From positions 682,001 through 746,000 of the forward strand of contig JBJLIX010000001.1 of assembly GCA_045563675.1 (NCBI GenBank): 64,000 bases of DNA. The letters run 5' to 3'. Source of the stretch: AEGEAN-183 sp045563675. GTDB taxonomy: Bacteria; Pseudomonadota; Gammaproteobacteria; Magnimaribacterales; Magnimaribacteraceae. Shown here one piece after another: positions 52,091 to 60,376 of the stretch; position 1 is the stretch's first letter; every line of letters begins with the position of its first letter. The notes under the pieces were generated by a model. It was not told the DNA's origin and ran no database searches. It saw only the letters and a program-made list of their open reading frames with translations. The position numbers were made by a program, and so were the translations under genes.

Positions 52091-54415
52091 TTGCATTGGA
52101 AGCTAAGCCTTTTTTCTTATTTCATCTTAATGATCTATTCATTTATTTCACAGCCAGTTTATTCAATTGATATCAAGATTGATGGTGTTTTAGATGACTC
52201 AGATTGGTCTTCTGCACGAGAATGGACCAAATATTATGAATCAATGCCATTTTCCTTATCAGAACCTAAGCACTATCAAAAAGTTTTAATTCAACAAGAT
52301 GAAAAAGGTATGTATTTTGGTTTTATAAATGAACAACCTAGAGAATCTATACGTGCTAATAGACATGAAAGAGATGACGAAATGGCCAATGCTGATAAAG
52401 CTGGATTAGCTATAGACTTTGATGGAGATGGCCTTACTGCTTATGGCTTCACTGTTTCTGCTGGCGGCTCTATCAGTGACGGCATCTATAGAAATGAGAA
52501 TGATGTAAATTATGATTGGGATGCTGATTGGGACTCTGCAACTAGTATTTCTGATGAAGGCTGGTATGCCGAGATCTTTATTCCTTGGAGTGTAGCGCCG
52601 ATGAAGGCTCAGGAAGGAAATATAAGAAAAGTAAAACTATCCTTTTGGAGAATGGTAGCAAATGAATGGAGAGTTAACACCTCTATAAAAGGAAACCCTA
52701 GACAAGAGAAATTCATGTCACTTTTTCATGAGATGAATTTTAATAACTACAGTATTTCCAAGATTGATTTTTTCCCATTTATAAATGTAACTGAAGATAG
52801 AGTTTTAGAGGAAATTGAAACAAAGACAGGTGCAGAAATTTTTTGGAAAATTGATTCTGGTAAACAACTTAATATGGCTCTAAATCCAGATTTTGGTCAA
52901 GTTGAAAGTGATGAATTAGTGGTAAATTTTACTTCTTCTGAAACCTTTTATGCAGATAAAAGACCATTCTTTTCAGAAAATAATGCTTTATTTGATGTAA
53001 AGGGCTATAGATTCTTTTCTGTAATCAACACGCGAAGGGTTGGAGCAGCACCTGATTACAATTGTTCAAAATTTTCTGATTCTTTAAAAACTCTATGTGA
53101 ATCCAATCAAACGGGGATAACAGATATAGATTACGCTGTTAGATATACCCAACAAAATAAGTCATTTGATTTTGGTTTCTTGGGAGCATCTGAAGCTGAC
53201 GAACAATTTAGTCAAGGAAAAGATTTTTACTCTGTAAGAGCTAGAAAAAATAGTGATAATTACTCAATTGGATATTTAGGGACTTACACTGATAGACCAG
53301 TTCTTGATCGTAATGCAGATGTGCATTCATTGGATTTGGTATATAGACCATCTGATAAATTGAGAATTGATACTATATTTATTACGTCAAAAATAGATCA
53401 AAGAATAGGTGATATAAATAAATCAGGTGATGCTTTTAGATTCAGATTAGTAGCTTCTCCTCGCAAAGGCAGGTGGCATGACGTGGGAATCTTCTTTTTT
53501 GATGAAGATACTGATATAAACGATATGGGTTACCAAATCACTAACAATTGGTTATTTGCTGGAAATCAGAATGGCCTTAAGTTCTCTGATTTTGATGAAT
53601 CCTCTATATTCTTATCTCAAGAGTATGAGGTGGGATTAGCTTATGAGGCAAATGCCGATCTAAATAAGTCTTCCCACTCTACATATTTAACCTTTAAGAG
53701 TACTTTTAAGAATACATCTTTCATAGAATTCACAAATTTCTATAGGCCATCCAGTAAAGATTTTTGGGTAACAAGAGGAAACGTTGATTCCCCTTATATA
53801 AAGAAACCAGAAAATTATGGGACTATGTTTCAGTTCAAAGGCCCTTCTAAAGATTTCTTTAATTATTTTATAGAAGTTAAAAGAGAAAAAGGATCTCAAT
53901 GGAGCTTCTCTGCCTTAGGAGTAGCAAATTCTTTAACTGCAAAGGTTGATTTCTCCCCTAAAGATAACCTTAACTTCTCTTTAATGCATCAACATGTAAC
54001 TGAGAATAATTGGTTAAACTGGATCCAAGATAATTTATTAGGTATTTATAAAAATAAAAGACAAAGAACTACAGTTGCATCTTTAAATTGGTTTGGTGGA
54101 GACAAGCATGAACTTAGAATGAAAGCTCAAATGGTAGCTTTTACTGCTAGACAGCCTAGAGCTTATCTTGGAGATATATCAGGATCTTTAAATCCTCTTG
54201 AAATGGAACTCCCTCCTTTTAGCTTGAGTGATCTAGCCTTCCAAGTGAGGTATCGTTATGAAATTATGCCTTTAGCTTATCTATATGTTGTCTACACTAA
54301 AGGCGGAAGAGTAATCGAAACAGATGAAGAAGACAGTTTAAATGAACTGTATAAACGTCCTTGGAAGAATCCTCAGGCAGATAGCTTTACAGTTAAAGTT
54401 AGATACAGATTCTAA
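52091..54415 (+). CDS. CBM9-like / DUF5916-like outer-membrane protein, tandem copy 2
   Basis: The second paralogue, 774 residues, with a TTG start supported by AGGAG eight bases upstream and a signal peptide directly after it (about residues 1-25, ending QPVYS). Same plan as copy 1: IKIDGVLDDSDWSS, then NPDFGQVESDELVVNFTSSE, KRPFFSENNALFD, NTRRVGAAPDYNC, a conserved NWLNWIQDNLLG segment, and a C-terminal RYRF. The cysteine pair in PDYNC-SDSLKTLC is conserved. Similarity to copy 1 is strong along the entire length, which is seen by eye and not measured. Function unknown. Confidence 0.82.
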   Translation: MHWKLSLFSYFILMIYSFISQPVYSIDIKIDGVLDDSDWSSAREWTKYYESMPFSLSEPKHYQKVLIQQDEKGMYFGFINEQPRESIRANRHERDDEMANADKAGLAIDFDGDGLTAYGFTVSAGGSISDGIYRNENDVNYDWDADWDSATSISDEGWYAEIFIPWSVAPMKAQEGNIRKVKLSFWRMVANEWRVNTSIKGNPRQEKFMSLFHEMNFNNYSISKIDFFPFINVTEDRVLEEIETKTGAEIFWKIDSGKQLNMALNPDFGQVESDELVVNFTSSETFYADKRPFFSENNALFDVKGYRFFSVINTRRVGAAPDYNCSKFSDSLKTLCESNQTGITDIDYAVRYTQQNKSFDFGFLGASEADEQFSQGKDFYSVRARKNSDNYSIGYLGTYTDRPVLDRNADVHSLDLVYRPSDKLRIDTIFITSKIDQRIGDINKSGDAFRFRLVASPRKGRWHDVGIFFFDEDTDINDMGYQITNNWLFAGNQNGLKFSDFDESSIFLSQEYEVGLAYEANADLNKSSHSTYLTFKSTFKNTSFIEFTNFYRPSSKDFWVTRGNVDSPYIKKPENYGTMFQFKGPSKDFFNYFIEVKREKGSQWSFSALGVANSLTAKVDFSPKDNLNFSLMHQHVTENNWLNWIQDNLLGIYKNKRQRTTVASLNWFGGDKHELRMKAQMVAFTARQPRAYLGDISGSLNPLEMELPPFSLSDLAFQVRYRYEIMPLAYLYVVYTKGGRVIETDEEDSLNELYKRPWKNPQADSFTVKVRYRF

Positions 54416-54421
54416 TGGATT

Positions 54422-54454
54422 AATTTTACTGTAAAATTGAGGTATCGATTCTAA
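54422..54454 (+). pseudogene. Relic of the 3' end of a further DUF5916-like copy
   Basis: Between copies 2 and 3 lies a sequence that reads NFTVKLRYRF followed by a stop, the same C-terminal tail as in the neighbours (copy 2 ends SFTVKVRYRF, copy 3 NFTVKVRYRF). It directly follows the stop of copy 2, with a GAT and an extra T before it that break any longer frame. Eleven codons match, with some synonymous differences, so it looks like the leftover end of a deleted paralogue or of an unequal exchange. Confidence 0.75.
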
Positions 54455-54465
54455 CAGAGGAATGA

Positions 54466-56763
54466 ATGACATCAGGGAAGGCTATATTTAAAAATATTCT
54501 CTTTATCCCCATAATTTTTTTCAGCGGTTTTCTTTTTTCTACAATAAAAGTAGATGGAAAATTAGATGAAGAAGAGTGGGCATCTGCTCAAGAGATAAGT
54601 AAATTCTATCAAGTTGGTCCTTATACACTTGAGGAACCCGAGCAGAAAACTATAGTAAAAGTTTTTGAGACTGAGGAAGGCTTGTATGTAGGTTATATAA
54701 ACTATCAGCCTCCAGAAACAATGCGAACTCAGTTACATGAAAGAGATGCTGATAATGCCAACGCAGACAAAGTTGGTCTCACCGTAGATTTTGATGGAGA
54801 TGCATTGATGGCTTACTCATTTACGGTATCTCTAGGAGGATCTTTGTGGGATGCGGTTTATAGAAACGAGAATGAACAAAAGAAAGACTGGGATGCAGAT
54901 TGGGTAGCAAAGACTTCAATAGGTGATCAAGCTTGGTATGCAGAGTTTTTCATACCATGGACTGTTGCTCCCATGAAGAAGCAGGAAGGGGAGTTAAGAA
55001 AAATAAGAATTAGTTTTTGGAGAATGTCTTTAGAAATATCTAAAGCTTTTGCCACTATTAAATCGAATCCAACAAGGTCCAGATTTATTTCTACCTTAAA
55101 TGATCTTTACGTAAAGAATTTTGATAGTTCCAGTTTAGATTTTTTTCCTTATGTCACTGCTTCTAATGAAAGAACTTCAGATGATAATGATGTAAAAACT
55201 GGTGCAGAGATTTTTTGGAAGATAGATTCTGGTAGTCAGTTAAATATTGCGATAAATCCTGACTTTGGCCAAGTAGAAAGTGATGATGTGGTAATTAATT
55301 TCTCAGCTATGGAGACCTTCTACTCGGATAAAAGACCTTTCTTTTCAGAAAATCAGTCTATGTTTGATGTTGATGGGTACCGTTATGTTTATGTAATTAA
55401 TACACGAAGAATAGGTGGTTCTCCTGATTATAACTGTTCAGATTATAGTTCTGAATTAGAAGCTCTTTGTAGCTCTAACCAAAAGGGAAATACAGACATA
55501 GACCTTGCTTTTAGGTATACAAAAGTTGGACAGAATTATGATTTAGGTTTCTTGGGCGCATTTGAATCTGATGAAGCCTTCAGTGAAGGAAGAGATTATT
55601 TTGCTACTAGGTACCGAATAAAAAAAGAAAACTTGTCATTTGGGTACTTAGGTACTTTCAGTAAGAACAATGTTTTAAGTAGGAATGCCAATGTAAATAC
55701 GGTCGATATGGTTTACCGTCCTACTGAAGATTTAAGGCTTTATGCCCTCTTATTAAACTCCATTGTTGAAGAAAACAAAGGTTACGGATTACGCTTCAGT
55801 TTAAGCAAACAAATTAACGACCACTTATCTACTGGATTAGGATTTTATTTTCTAGATAAAGACTTAGATATTAATGATATGGGATATTTGATGAGAAAAG
55901 ACTTGATTATGTTAGGTGGAAGAACACAGCTTAATAAAACAGATTTTAATGAAGCTTCGAAGACACTTATGAGAACTTATCAGCATTCTTACGGCTGTAG
56001 AGCTTTGTCTAATGGAGATAAAGAAGGTTGTTTTACAGGATTTGATTTCAAAAACCAATTTAAGAATAGCTCGCAATTTGAGACAGAAGTATTTTTTAGA
56101 ACTAACGCAAGAGATAATCTGATTACTAGGGGTTCTGAGTTGGCTCCATACATAAAATTACCCCAGAATTATGGGATAGAATTTAAATATATTAGCCAAA
56201 AAAACAAATTTTGGCAGTGGGATTTATTTGCACAAAGGACAAAGGGCAATGAGCGCTCAAGTGCTCTCGGATGGAAAAACAAATATTATTCTTCGGTTAA
56301 AGTATTTCCTTTGCCTAATTTAACTTTAAGACTTTCTTACTCTCATGAAAATCAAGAAAACTGGCTTAACTGGATTCAAGATAACTTTTTAGGCACTTAT
56401 GAAAGAACACAGAGAAACACTAATTTCTCTATTAAGTATTTCAAAGGTAATCAGCATGAATTGAGGGTTAAGACTCAATTAGTAGCTTTTAACGCTAAAA
56501 ATCCTCAAGCTCAAATTGCCTCGATTAATGGAAAAATGACTGAATCTTCGGTTAATTTAGACCCTTTTAGTATAGGTCAATTAGCTTTTCAAATTCGTTA
56601 TCGTTATGAATTTAGGCCTTTGGCTTATTTGTATGCTGTCTATACTAGAGGGGGTAAGATTTATGAGCTAGATGAGGAAGATGACTTAGGAACTTTATAT
56701 AAGAGACCTTGGGAAGATCCCTCAAAAGATAACTTTACTGTGAAAGTGAGATACAGATTCTAA
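54466..56763 (+). CDS. CBM9-like / DUF5916-like outer-membrane protein, tandem copy 3
   Basis: The third paralogue, 765 residues, signal about 1-25 (FFSGFLFS). It shares IKVDGKLDEEEWAS, the NADKVGLTVDFDGDALMAYS metal-like acidic stretch, NPDFGQVESDDVVINFSAME, KRPFFSENQSMFD, NTRRIGGSPDYNC and the C-terminal RYRF. It has two more cysteines (YGCRALSNGDKEGC) that the others lack, in a loop that varies between copies. AGAGG lies upstream of the ATG; an overlapping ATG at 54462 runs into a stop. It looks the most divergent of the three by eye. Ligand unknown. Confidence 0.82.
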   Translation: MTSGKAIFKNILFIPIIFFSGFLFSTIKVDGKLDEEEWASAQEISKFYQVGPYTLEEPEQKTIVKVFETEEGLYVGYINYQPPETMRTQLHERDADNANADKVGLTVDFDGDALMAYSFTVSLGGSLWDAVYRNENEQKKDWDADWVAKTSIGDQAWYAEFFIPWTVAPMKKQEGELRKIRISFWRMSLEISKAFATIKSNPTRSRFISTLNDLYVKNFDSSSLDFFPYVTASNERTSDDNDVKTGAEIFWKIDSGSQLNIAINPDFGQVESDDVVINFSAMETFYSDKRPFFSENQSMFDVDGYRYVYVINTRRIGGSPDYNCSDYSSELEALCSSNQKGNTDIDLAFRYTKVGQNYDLGFLGAFESDEAFSEGRDYFATRYRIKKENLSFGYLGTFSKNNVLSRNANVNTVDMVYRPTEDLRLYALLLNSIVEENKGYGLRFSLSKQINDHLSTGLGFYFLDKDLDINDMGYLMRKDLIMLGGRTQLNKTDFNEASKTLMRTYQHSYGCRALSNGDKEGCFTGFDFKNQFKNSSQFETEVFFRTNARDNLITRGSELAPYIKLPQNYGIEFKYISQKNKFWQWDLFAQRTKGNERSSALGWKNKYYSSVKVFPLPNLTLRLSYSHENQENWLNWIQDNFLGTYERTQRNTNFSIKYFKGNQHELRVKTQLVAFNAKNPQAQIASINGKMTESSVNLDPFSIGQLAFQIRYRYEFRPLAYLYAVYTRGGKIYELDEEDDLGTLYKRPWEDPSKDNFTVKVRYRF

Positions 56764-56912
56764 GTTATATGTTCTTCTGAAAAAAAACCAATTTTGTTCA
56801 TATCTAATTGCATGTCCTTAGTTTCCTTCTTCAAAATTTTTTTTCTGCTCGTATAATTAAAAAATAGCCAGATTAATCCAATAAGGCCTAGGATGAGAAT
56901 GATTTGGGACAA
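56760..56912 (-). CDS. Small membrane protein after bamD, 50 aa (hypothetical)
   Basis: This reverse-strand ORF starts with TTG three bases after the bamD stop and ends four bases inside the convergent end of tandem copy 3. It has a strong N-terminal hydrophobic helix (about residues 3-20, IILILGLIGLIWLFFNY), then a basic patch (SRKK...LKK) and a mildly acidic tail. It lacks a clear ribosome site; coupling to bamD would explain this. I do not recognise it. The layout and amphipathic design make a real small protein more likely than chance, but an ORF of this length is not proof. Confidence 0.5.
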   Translation of the reverse strand: MSQIILILGLIGLIWLFFNYTSRKKILKKETKDMQLDMNKIGFFSEEHIT

Positions 56913-56914
56913 AA

Positions 56915-57781
56915 CTACTGTACTTTTGAGGGCGGAGGAATTTGTTTATTATCAAGCAGCCCAAAACTTAATCTACTTTTCCATGACCTTTTCTTGTTTG
57001 TTATTTCTTTGGTATTGAATTCTGGGTAGTTTGTTTGAAGAATAGTTAAATTCTTATTTTTTAAATCTTCGTATTCTAAGAAGTCATAGGCTCTTACAAG
57101 GACAGATAGGGCTTCAGGAATTTGTGGTGTATCTGGCATATGCTCTATAACAAACCTTGCTCTACCAATAGCTGCTATATAAGCCTTTCTATCCATATAA
57201 AATTCGGCAATATAAATTTCATGCTTAGCTAAAATATTCTTAAGATAGATCATTCTTTGTTTAGCATGAGAAGCATAAGGGGACTCTGGATATCTAGCCA
57301 AAAACTCACTTAAATCATCAAAGCTTTGTTCTGCAGTCTGTATATCTCTTTTAGAAAGATCAGATTCAAAGTATTTAGAAAATACTCCGGAATCATCAGT
57401 AAAAGCAGCAAGTCCTCTAAGATAATAAGCATAAGATGCATGTGGATGGCGAGGGTGCAGAGTGATAAATCTCTCAGCAGCAGATCTAGCTGCTTCAAAT
57501 TCAAAATTCATATAATAAGCATAAATTAATTCTGCTTGAGCTTGCTCTGCGTATCTTCCGAAAGGAAATCTCCTTTCTAGAGCTTCTAAGCTTGCAATAG
57601 CGTTAGAGAAATTGCCATTCCTCAATCTCGTCTGGGAGCTATCATATAGGTCTTTTTCAAGAAGTCGCTCGTCAGGAAGCTCTTCATTATTTGAACATGA
57701 AGATAATAAAACTATAGATAAAACTAGTGAACATATCACCAATATTTTATTTAATAGTCTTTTTTTAAAAATAATAAGCAT
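56915..57781 (-). CDS. bamD: Outer-membrane protein assembly factor BamD
   Basis: BamD is the essential TPR lipoprotein of the Bam complex that inserts beta-barrels in the outer membrane. The 288-residue protein has a lipobox (LLSSC, Cys29) and TPR repeats through residues about 45-250. It contains LERRFPFGRYAEQAQAELIYAYY and RFITLHPRHPHASYAYYLRGL, typical of the family. It is divergent from rluD, as in E. coli. The neighbouring tandem beta-barrel proteins would depend on this machine. Confidence 0.95.
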   Translation of the reverse strand: MLIIFKKRLLNKILVICSLVLSIVLLSSCSNNEELPDERLLEKDLYDSSQTRLRNGNFSNAIASLEALERRFPFGRYAEQAQAELIYAYYMNFEFEAARSAAERFITLHPRHPHASYAYYLRGLAAFTDDSGVFSKYFESDLSKRDIQTAEQSFDDLSEFLARYPESPYASHAKQRMIYLKNILAKHEIYIAEFYMDRKAYIAAIGRARFVIEHMPDTPQIPEALSVLVRAYDFLEYEDLKNKNLTILQTNYPEFNTKEITNKKRSWKSRLSFGLLDNKQIPPPSKVQ

Positions 57782-57863
57782 GTGAACCGCCGATTCTACA
57801 TTTACGAGCCTAGATTGGACAGAAAAAGAAACTTATGGTTCCCTAAAAAAGAAGTGATCATAT

Positions 57864-58811
57864 ATGAGTAAAAAAATATTATTAAGCTTAAAAATAGCTT
57901 TTGATCAAAAAGGACAAAGGCTAGATGTAGTCGTTGCTAAATCCTTCCCTCAATTTTCAAGAAATCACTTACAAAAATTAATCAAAGATGGTCATCTGAA
58001 AGTAGATGGTAAAAAAGCTAAGCCTAAAGACCTTCTGAGAGGTTCTGAAGAAATTGAGATAAATTATTTAGAAGAACCAAGTATCGAAGACAAGCCTGAA
58101 GATATTAATTTAGACATTATTTATGAAGATGAAGACATAATGGTCATTAATAAGCAGGCTGGTTTAGTTGCGCACCCAGGGGCCGGTAATCCTAGTGGAA
58201 CTCTAGTTAATGGGCTAATTAATCACGATGCCAGACTTGCTTACCTACCTAGAGCAGGCTTAGTTCATAGGTTAGATAAGGATACTTCAGGCCTCATGGT
58301 TATTTCAAAAAATGAAAAATCTTATCTAGATTTAGTAAATCAATTAAAAAACAGATCCGTTAAGAAAACTTATTCTGCAATGGTTGTAGGAATTCCTGCT
58401 CTAAGTGGCTTTATTGATGAGCCTATAGGTAGGCATACAAAGTTACGAACAAAACAAGCTGTGACTTCTAAAGGAAAGGAAGCAATTACGAGATATAGGG
58501 TATTAGAAAAAATGAATGGTTATTCTCACCTTGAAGTGACTATTAAAACAGGTAGAACCCATCAGATCAGAGTCCACTTAGCTTTCTTAGGGTTCCCTAT
58601 TATTGGTGACTTAGTCTATGGAAGTAGAAAAAAATATGCCAAGGGAACTTCAGATAGTAAGAGAAGCACCCTTGATAACTTTAAGAGGCAAGCTTTACAT
58701 GCAAAATCTCTAACTTTCTTACACCCGAATTCTAAAGAAGAGATAAATTTCACTTCAGACTTACCTGAAGACCTTAAATCTTTAAGGGAATCTCTTCAAG
58801 CTGAGCAATAA
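57864..58811 (+). CDS. rluD: 23S rRNA pseudouridine synthase RluD
   Basis: RluD makes pseudouridines 1911, 1915 and 1917 of 23S rRNA, so it acts with RlmH, also in this window, on position 1915. The 315-residue enzyme has an N-terminal S4 domain (about residues 15-70) and the catalytic Asp138 in GLVHRLDKDTSGLMVI. KTGRTHQIRVHLAFLGFPI is the second conserved block. The gene order bamD/rluD/pgeF matches E. coli. RluD rather than RluC is supported by this context. Confidence 0.94.
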   Translation: MSKKILLSLKIAFDQKGQRLDVVVAKSFPQFSRNHLQKLIKDGHLKVDGKKAKPKDLLRGSEEIEINYLEEPSIEDKPEDINLDIIYEDEDIMVINKQAGLVAHPGAGNPSGTLVNGLINHDARLAYLPRAGLVHRLDKDTSGLMVISKNEKSYLDLVNQLKNRSVKKTYSAMVVGIPALSGFIDEPIGRHTKLRTKQAVTSKGKEAITRYRVLEKMNGYSHLEVTIKTGRTHQIRVHLAFLGFPIIGDLVYGSRKKYAKGTSDSKRSTLDNFKRQALHAKSLTFLHPNSKEEINFTSDLPEDLKSLRESLQAEQ

Positions 58812-58812
58812 T

Positions 58813-59517
58813 ATGATTTTTATTGAACCTAACAAACAGTTGGTTAGCTCAATTAGAACTTTGATGCTATCTAAATTATTTTTTGAGAAATATTCTTCTT
58901 CTATAGATGAAGCTGACTCTTTAAAGGCATTTCTAGAATCTCATTTTGGCATACCTATATTATTTTTAGATCAAGTACATGGTTCTAAGTTAGTTAAAGT
59001 AAATAAAAAACACACTTCTCTATCAAATCTAGAGGCAGATGCGCTCTTAACTGCAGAGAGTAATATTGCTTTAGCAATAAAATCTGCTGATTGTTTGCCT
59101 TTAATCTTGTGCTCTAAAAAAAGAAATGAAATTGCTGCTGTCCATGTTGGCTGGAAAGGTTTACAGAAAGGAATAATTGAAAATACTATGAATTCTTTTA
59201 AATCTGATTCAGGTAGTATTGAGGCTTGGATAGCTCCATGTATTTCTAGAAATAATTATGAAGTAGGCAGAGATGTTTACGATTTATTTACGCATTCGGA
59301 CGCTGAAAGTAAAAAAAGTTTTATAGCTAAAGAAGAAAAAGAGAAATGGCTTTTTGGTTTAAAAGAAGAATGTATCAGAAGATTACTAAAATATGACGTA
59401 AATGTTATATCTAATAGATTTTGCACATATGAAAACAATAATTTATTTTACTCTTATAGGAGGGGTAGGGAATCTAGTAGGATGATAACTCTAGTTTGGA
59501 GAGAATATGAAAAATAA
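58813..59517 (+). CDS. pgeF: PgeF/YfiH-type laccase-domain protein
   Basis: A member of the YfiH/LACC1 family, which includes peptidoglycan-editing factor PgeF and purine-phosphorylase activities. The 234-residue protein keeps the zinc residues: His in DQVHGSKL, Cys in SADCLPLIL and His in VHVGWKG. The C-terminal FCTYENNNLFYSYRRGRES is typical. The N-terminal RxGGVS block found in most members is not recognisable here, although the zinc site is complete. It starts one base after rluD, and the next gene overlaps its end by 11 bases. Confidence 0.88.
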   Translation: MIFIEPNKQLVSSIRTLMLSKLFFEKYSSSIDEADSLKAFLESHFGIPILFLDQVHGSKLVKVNKKHTSLSNLEADALLTAESNIALAIKSADCLPLILCSKKRNEIAAVHVGWKGLQKGIIENTMNSFKSDSGSIEAWIAPCISRNNYEVGRDVYDLFTHSDAESKKSFIAKEEKEKWLFGLKEECIRRLLKYDVNVISNRFCTYENNNLFYSYRRGRESSRMITLVWREYEK

Positions 59518-60376
59518 AGGCTTTGTAGGCTTAGGTGTTATGGGTTTTCCAATGGCTGGCCATATCTCAAAGGCAGGTTATGAAGTTAAAGTTTTTAATA
59601 GATCAAATAATAAGGCTGTTTCATGGGCAAAAAAATATTCAGGAGAAATCTGTTCATCGCCTTCGGAAATAGGAAAAAAATGCGATATGGTTTTTTTATG
59701 TGTGGGAAATGATGCTGATGTAGAGGAGGTTGTTCTAAAGAAAGAAGGGTTAATAGAAACAATGAAGAAGGGAGGAATAATAATAGATCACACAACTACT
59801 TCAGCTCACTTGGCTAGAAAAATATTTAAAGAAACTGCTAAGAGACAAATCCATTATCTTGATGCCCCTTTATCAGGGGGAGAGATAGGTGCTAAAGAAG
59901 GCGCTTTAACAATAATGTGTGGAGGTGATGAGCAAGCTTTTGAAGAAGCAAGAAAGGTAATGAAACTCTATTCAAAGTTTTCGATAAGAATGGGTGAATC
60001 TGGGACAGGTCAATTAACAAAAATGGTTAATCAAATATGTATATCTGGTTTGATTCAATCCTTAGCCGAAGGAATTAACTTTTCTGAGAATGCAGGCTTA
60101 GACACAAAAAAAGTAATAGAGGTAATTTCTAAGGGAGCTGCACAATCTTGGCAAATGGATAATAGGTGGAAAACTATGCTTGAAGATGAATACGATCATG
60201 GATTTGCAGTCGACTGGATGATAAAAGATTTAGGCTTTATAAAGAAAGAAGCCTCTTTAAACAACTCTACTATTGAGATAACTAACTTAGTCCTTTCTTT
60301 CTATGAGGAAATTAAAGATAAGGGCGGAGGTAAATTTGATACTTCTAGTCTTCTAAGAAGGATCCAAGAAAAGTGA
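59507..60376 (+). CDS. 3-hydroxyisobutyrate / tartronate-semialdehyde reductase family protein
   Basis: An NAD(P)-dependent beta-hydroxyacid dehydrogenase of 289 residues. Cofactor motif GLGVMGFPMAGH (residues 8-19), substrate motif DAPLSGGEIGAKEGALTIM (about 119-137), and catalytic Lys172 in TKMVNQI. The group includes 3-hydroxyisobutyrate dehydrogenase and tartronate-semialdehyde reductase (GarR/GlxR). The next gene, a glycerate kinase, starts within its stop (GTGA overlap), which makes tartronate-semialdehyde reduction to glycerate a reasonable inference. Direct evidence for the substrate is lacking. Confidence 0.85.
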   Translation: MKNKGFVGLGVMGFPMAGHISKAGYEVKVFNRSNNKAVSWAKKYSGEICSSPSEIGKKCDMVFLCVGNDADVEEVVLKKEGLIETMKKGGIIIDHTTTSAHLARKIFKETAKRQIHYLDAPLSGGEIGAKEGALTIMCGGDEQAFEEARKVMKLYSKFSIRMGESGTGQLTKMVNQICISGLIQSLAEGINFSENAGLDTKKVIEVISKGAAQSWQMDNRWKTMLEDEYDHGFAVDWMIKDLGFIKKEASLNNSTIEITNLVLSFYEEIKDKGGGKFDTSSLLRRIQEK

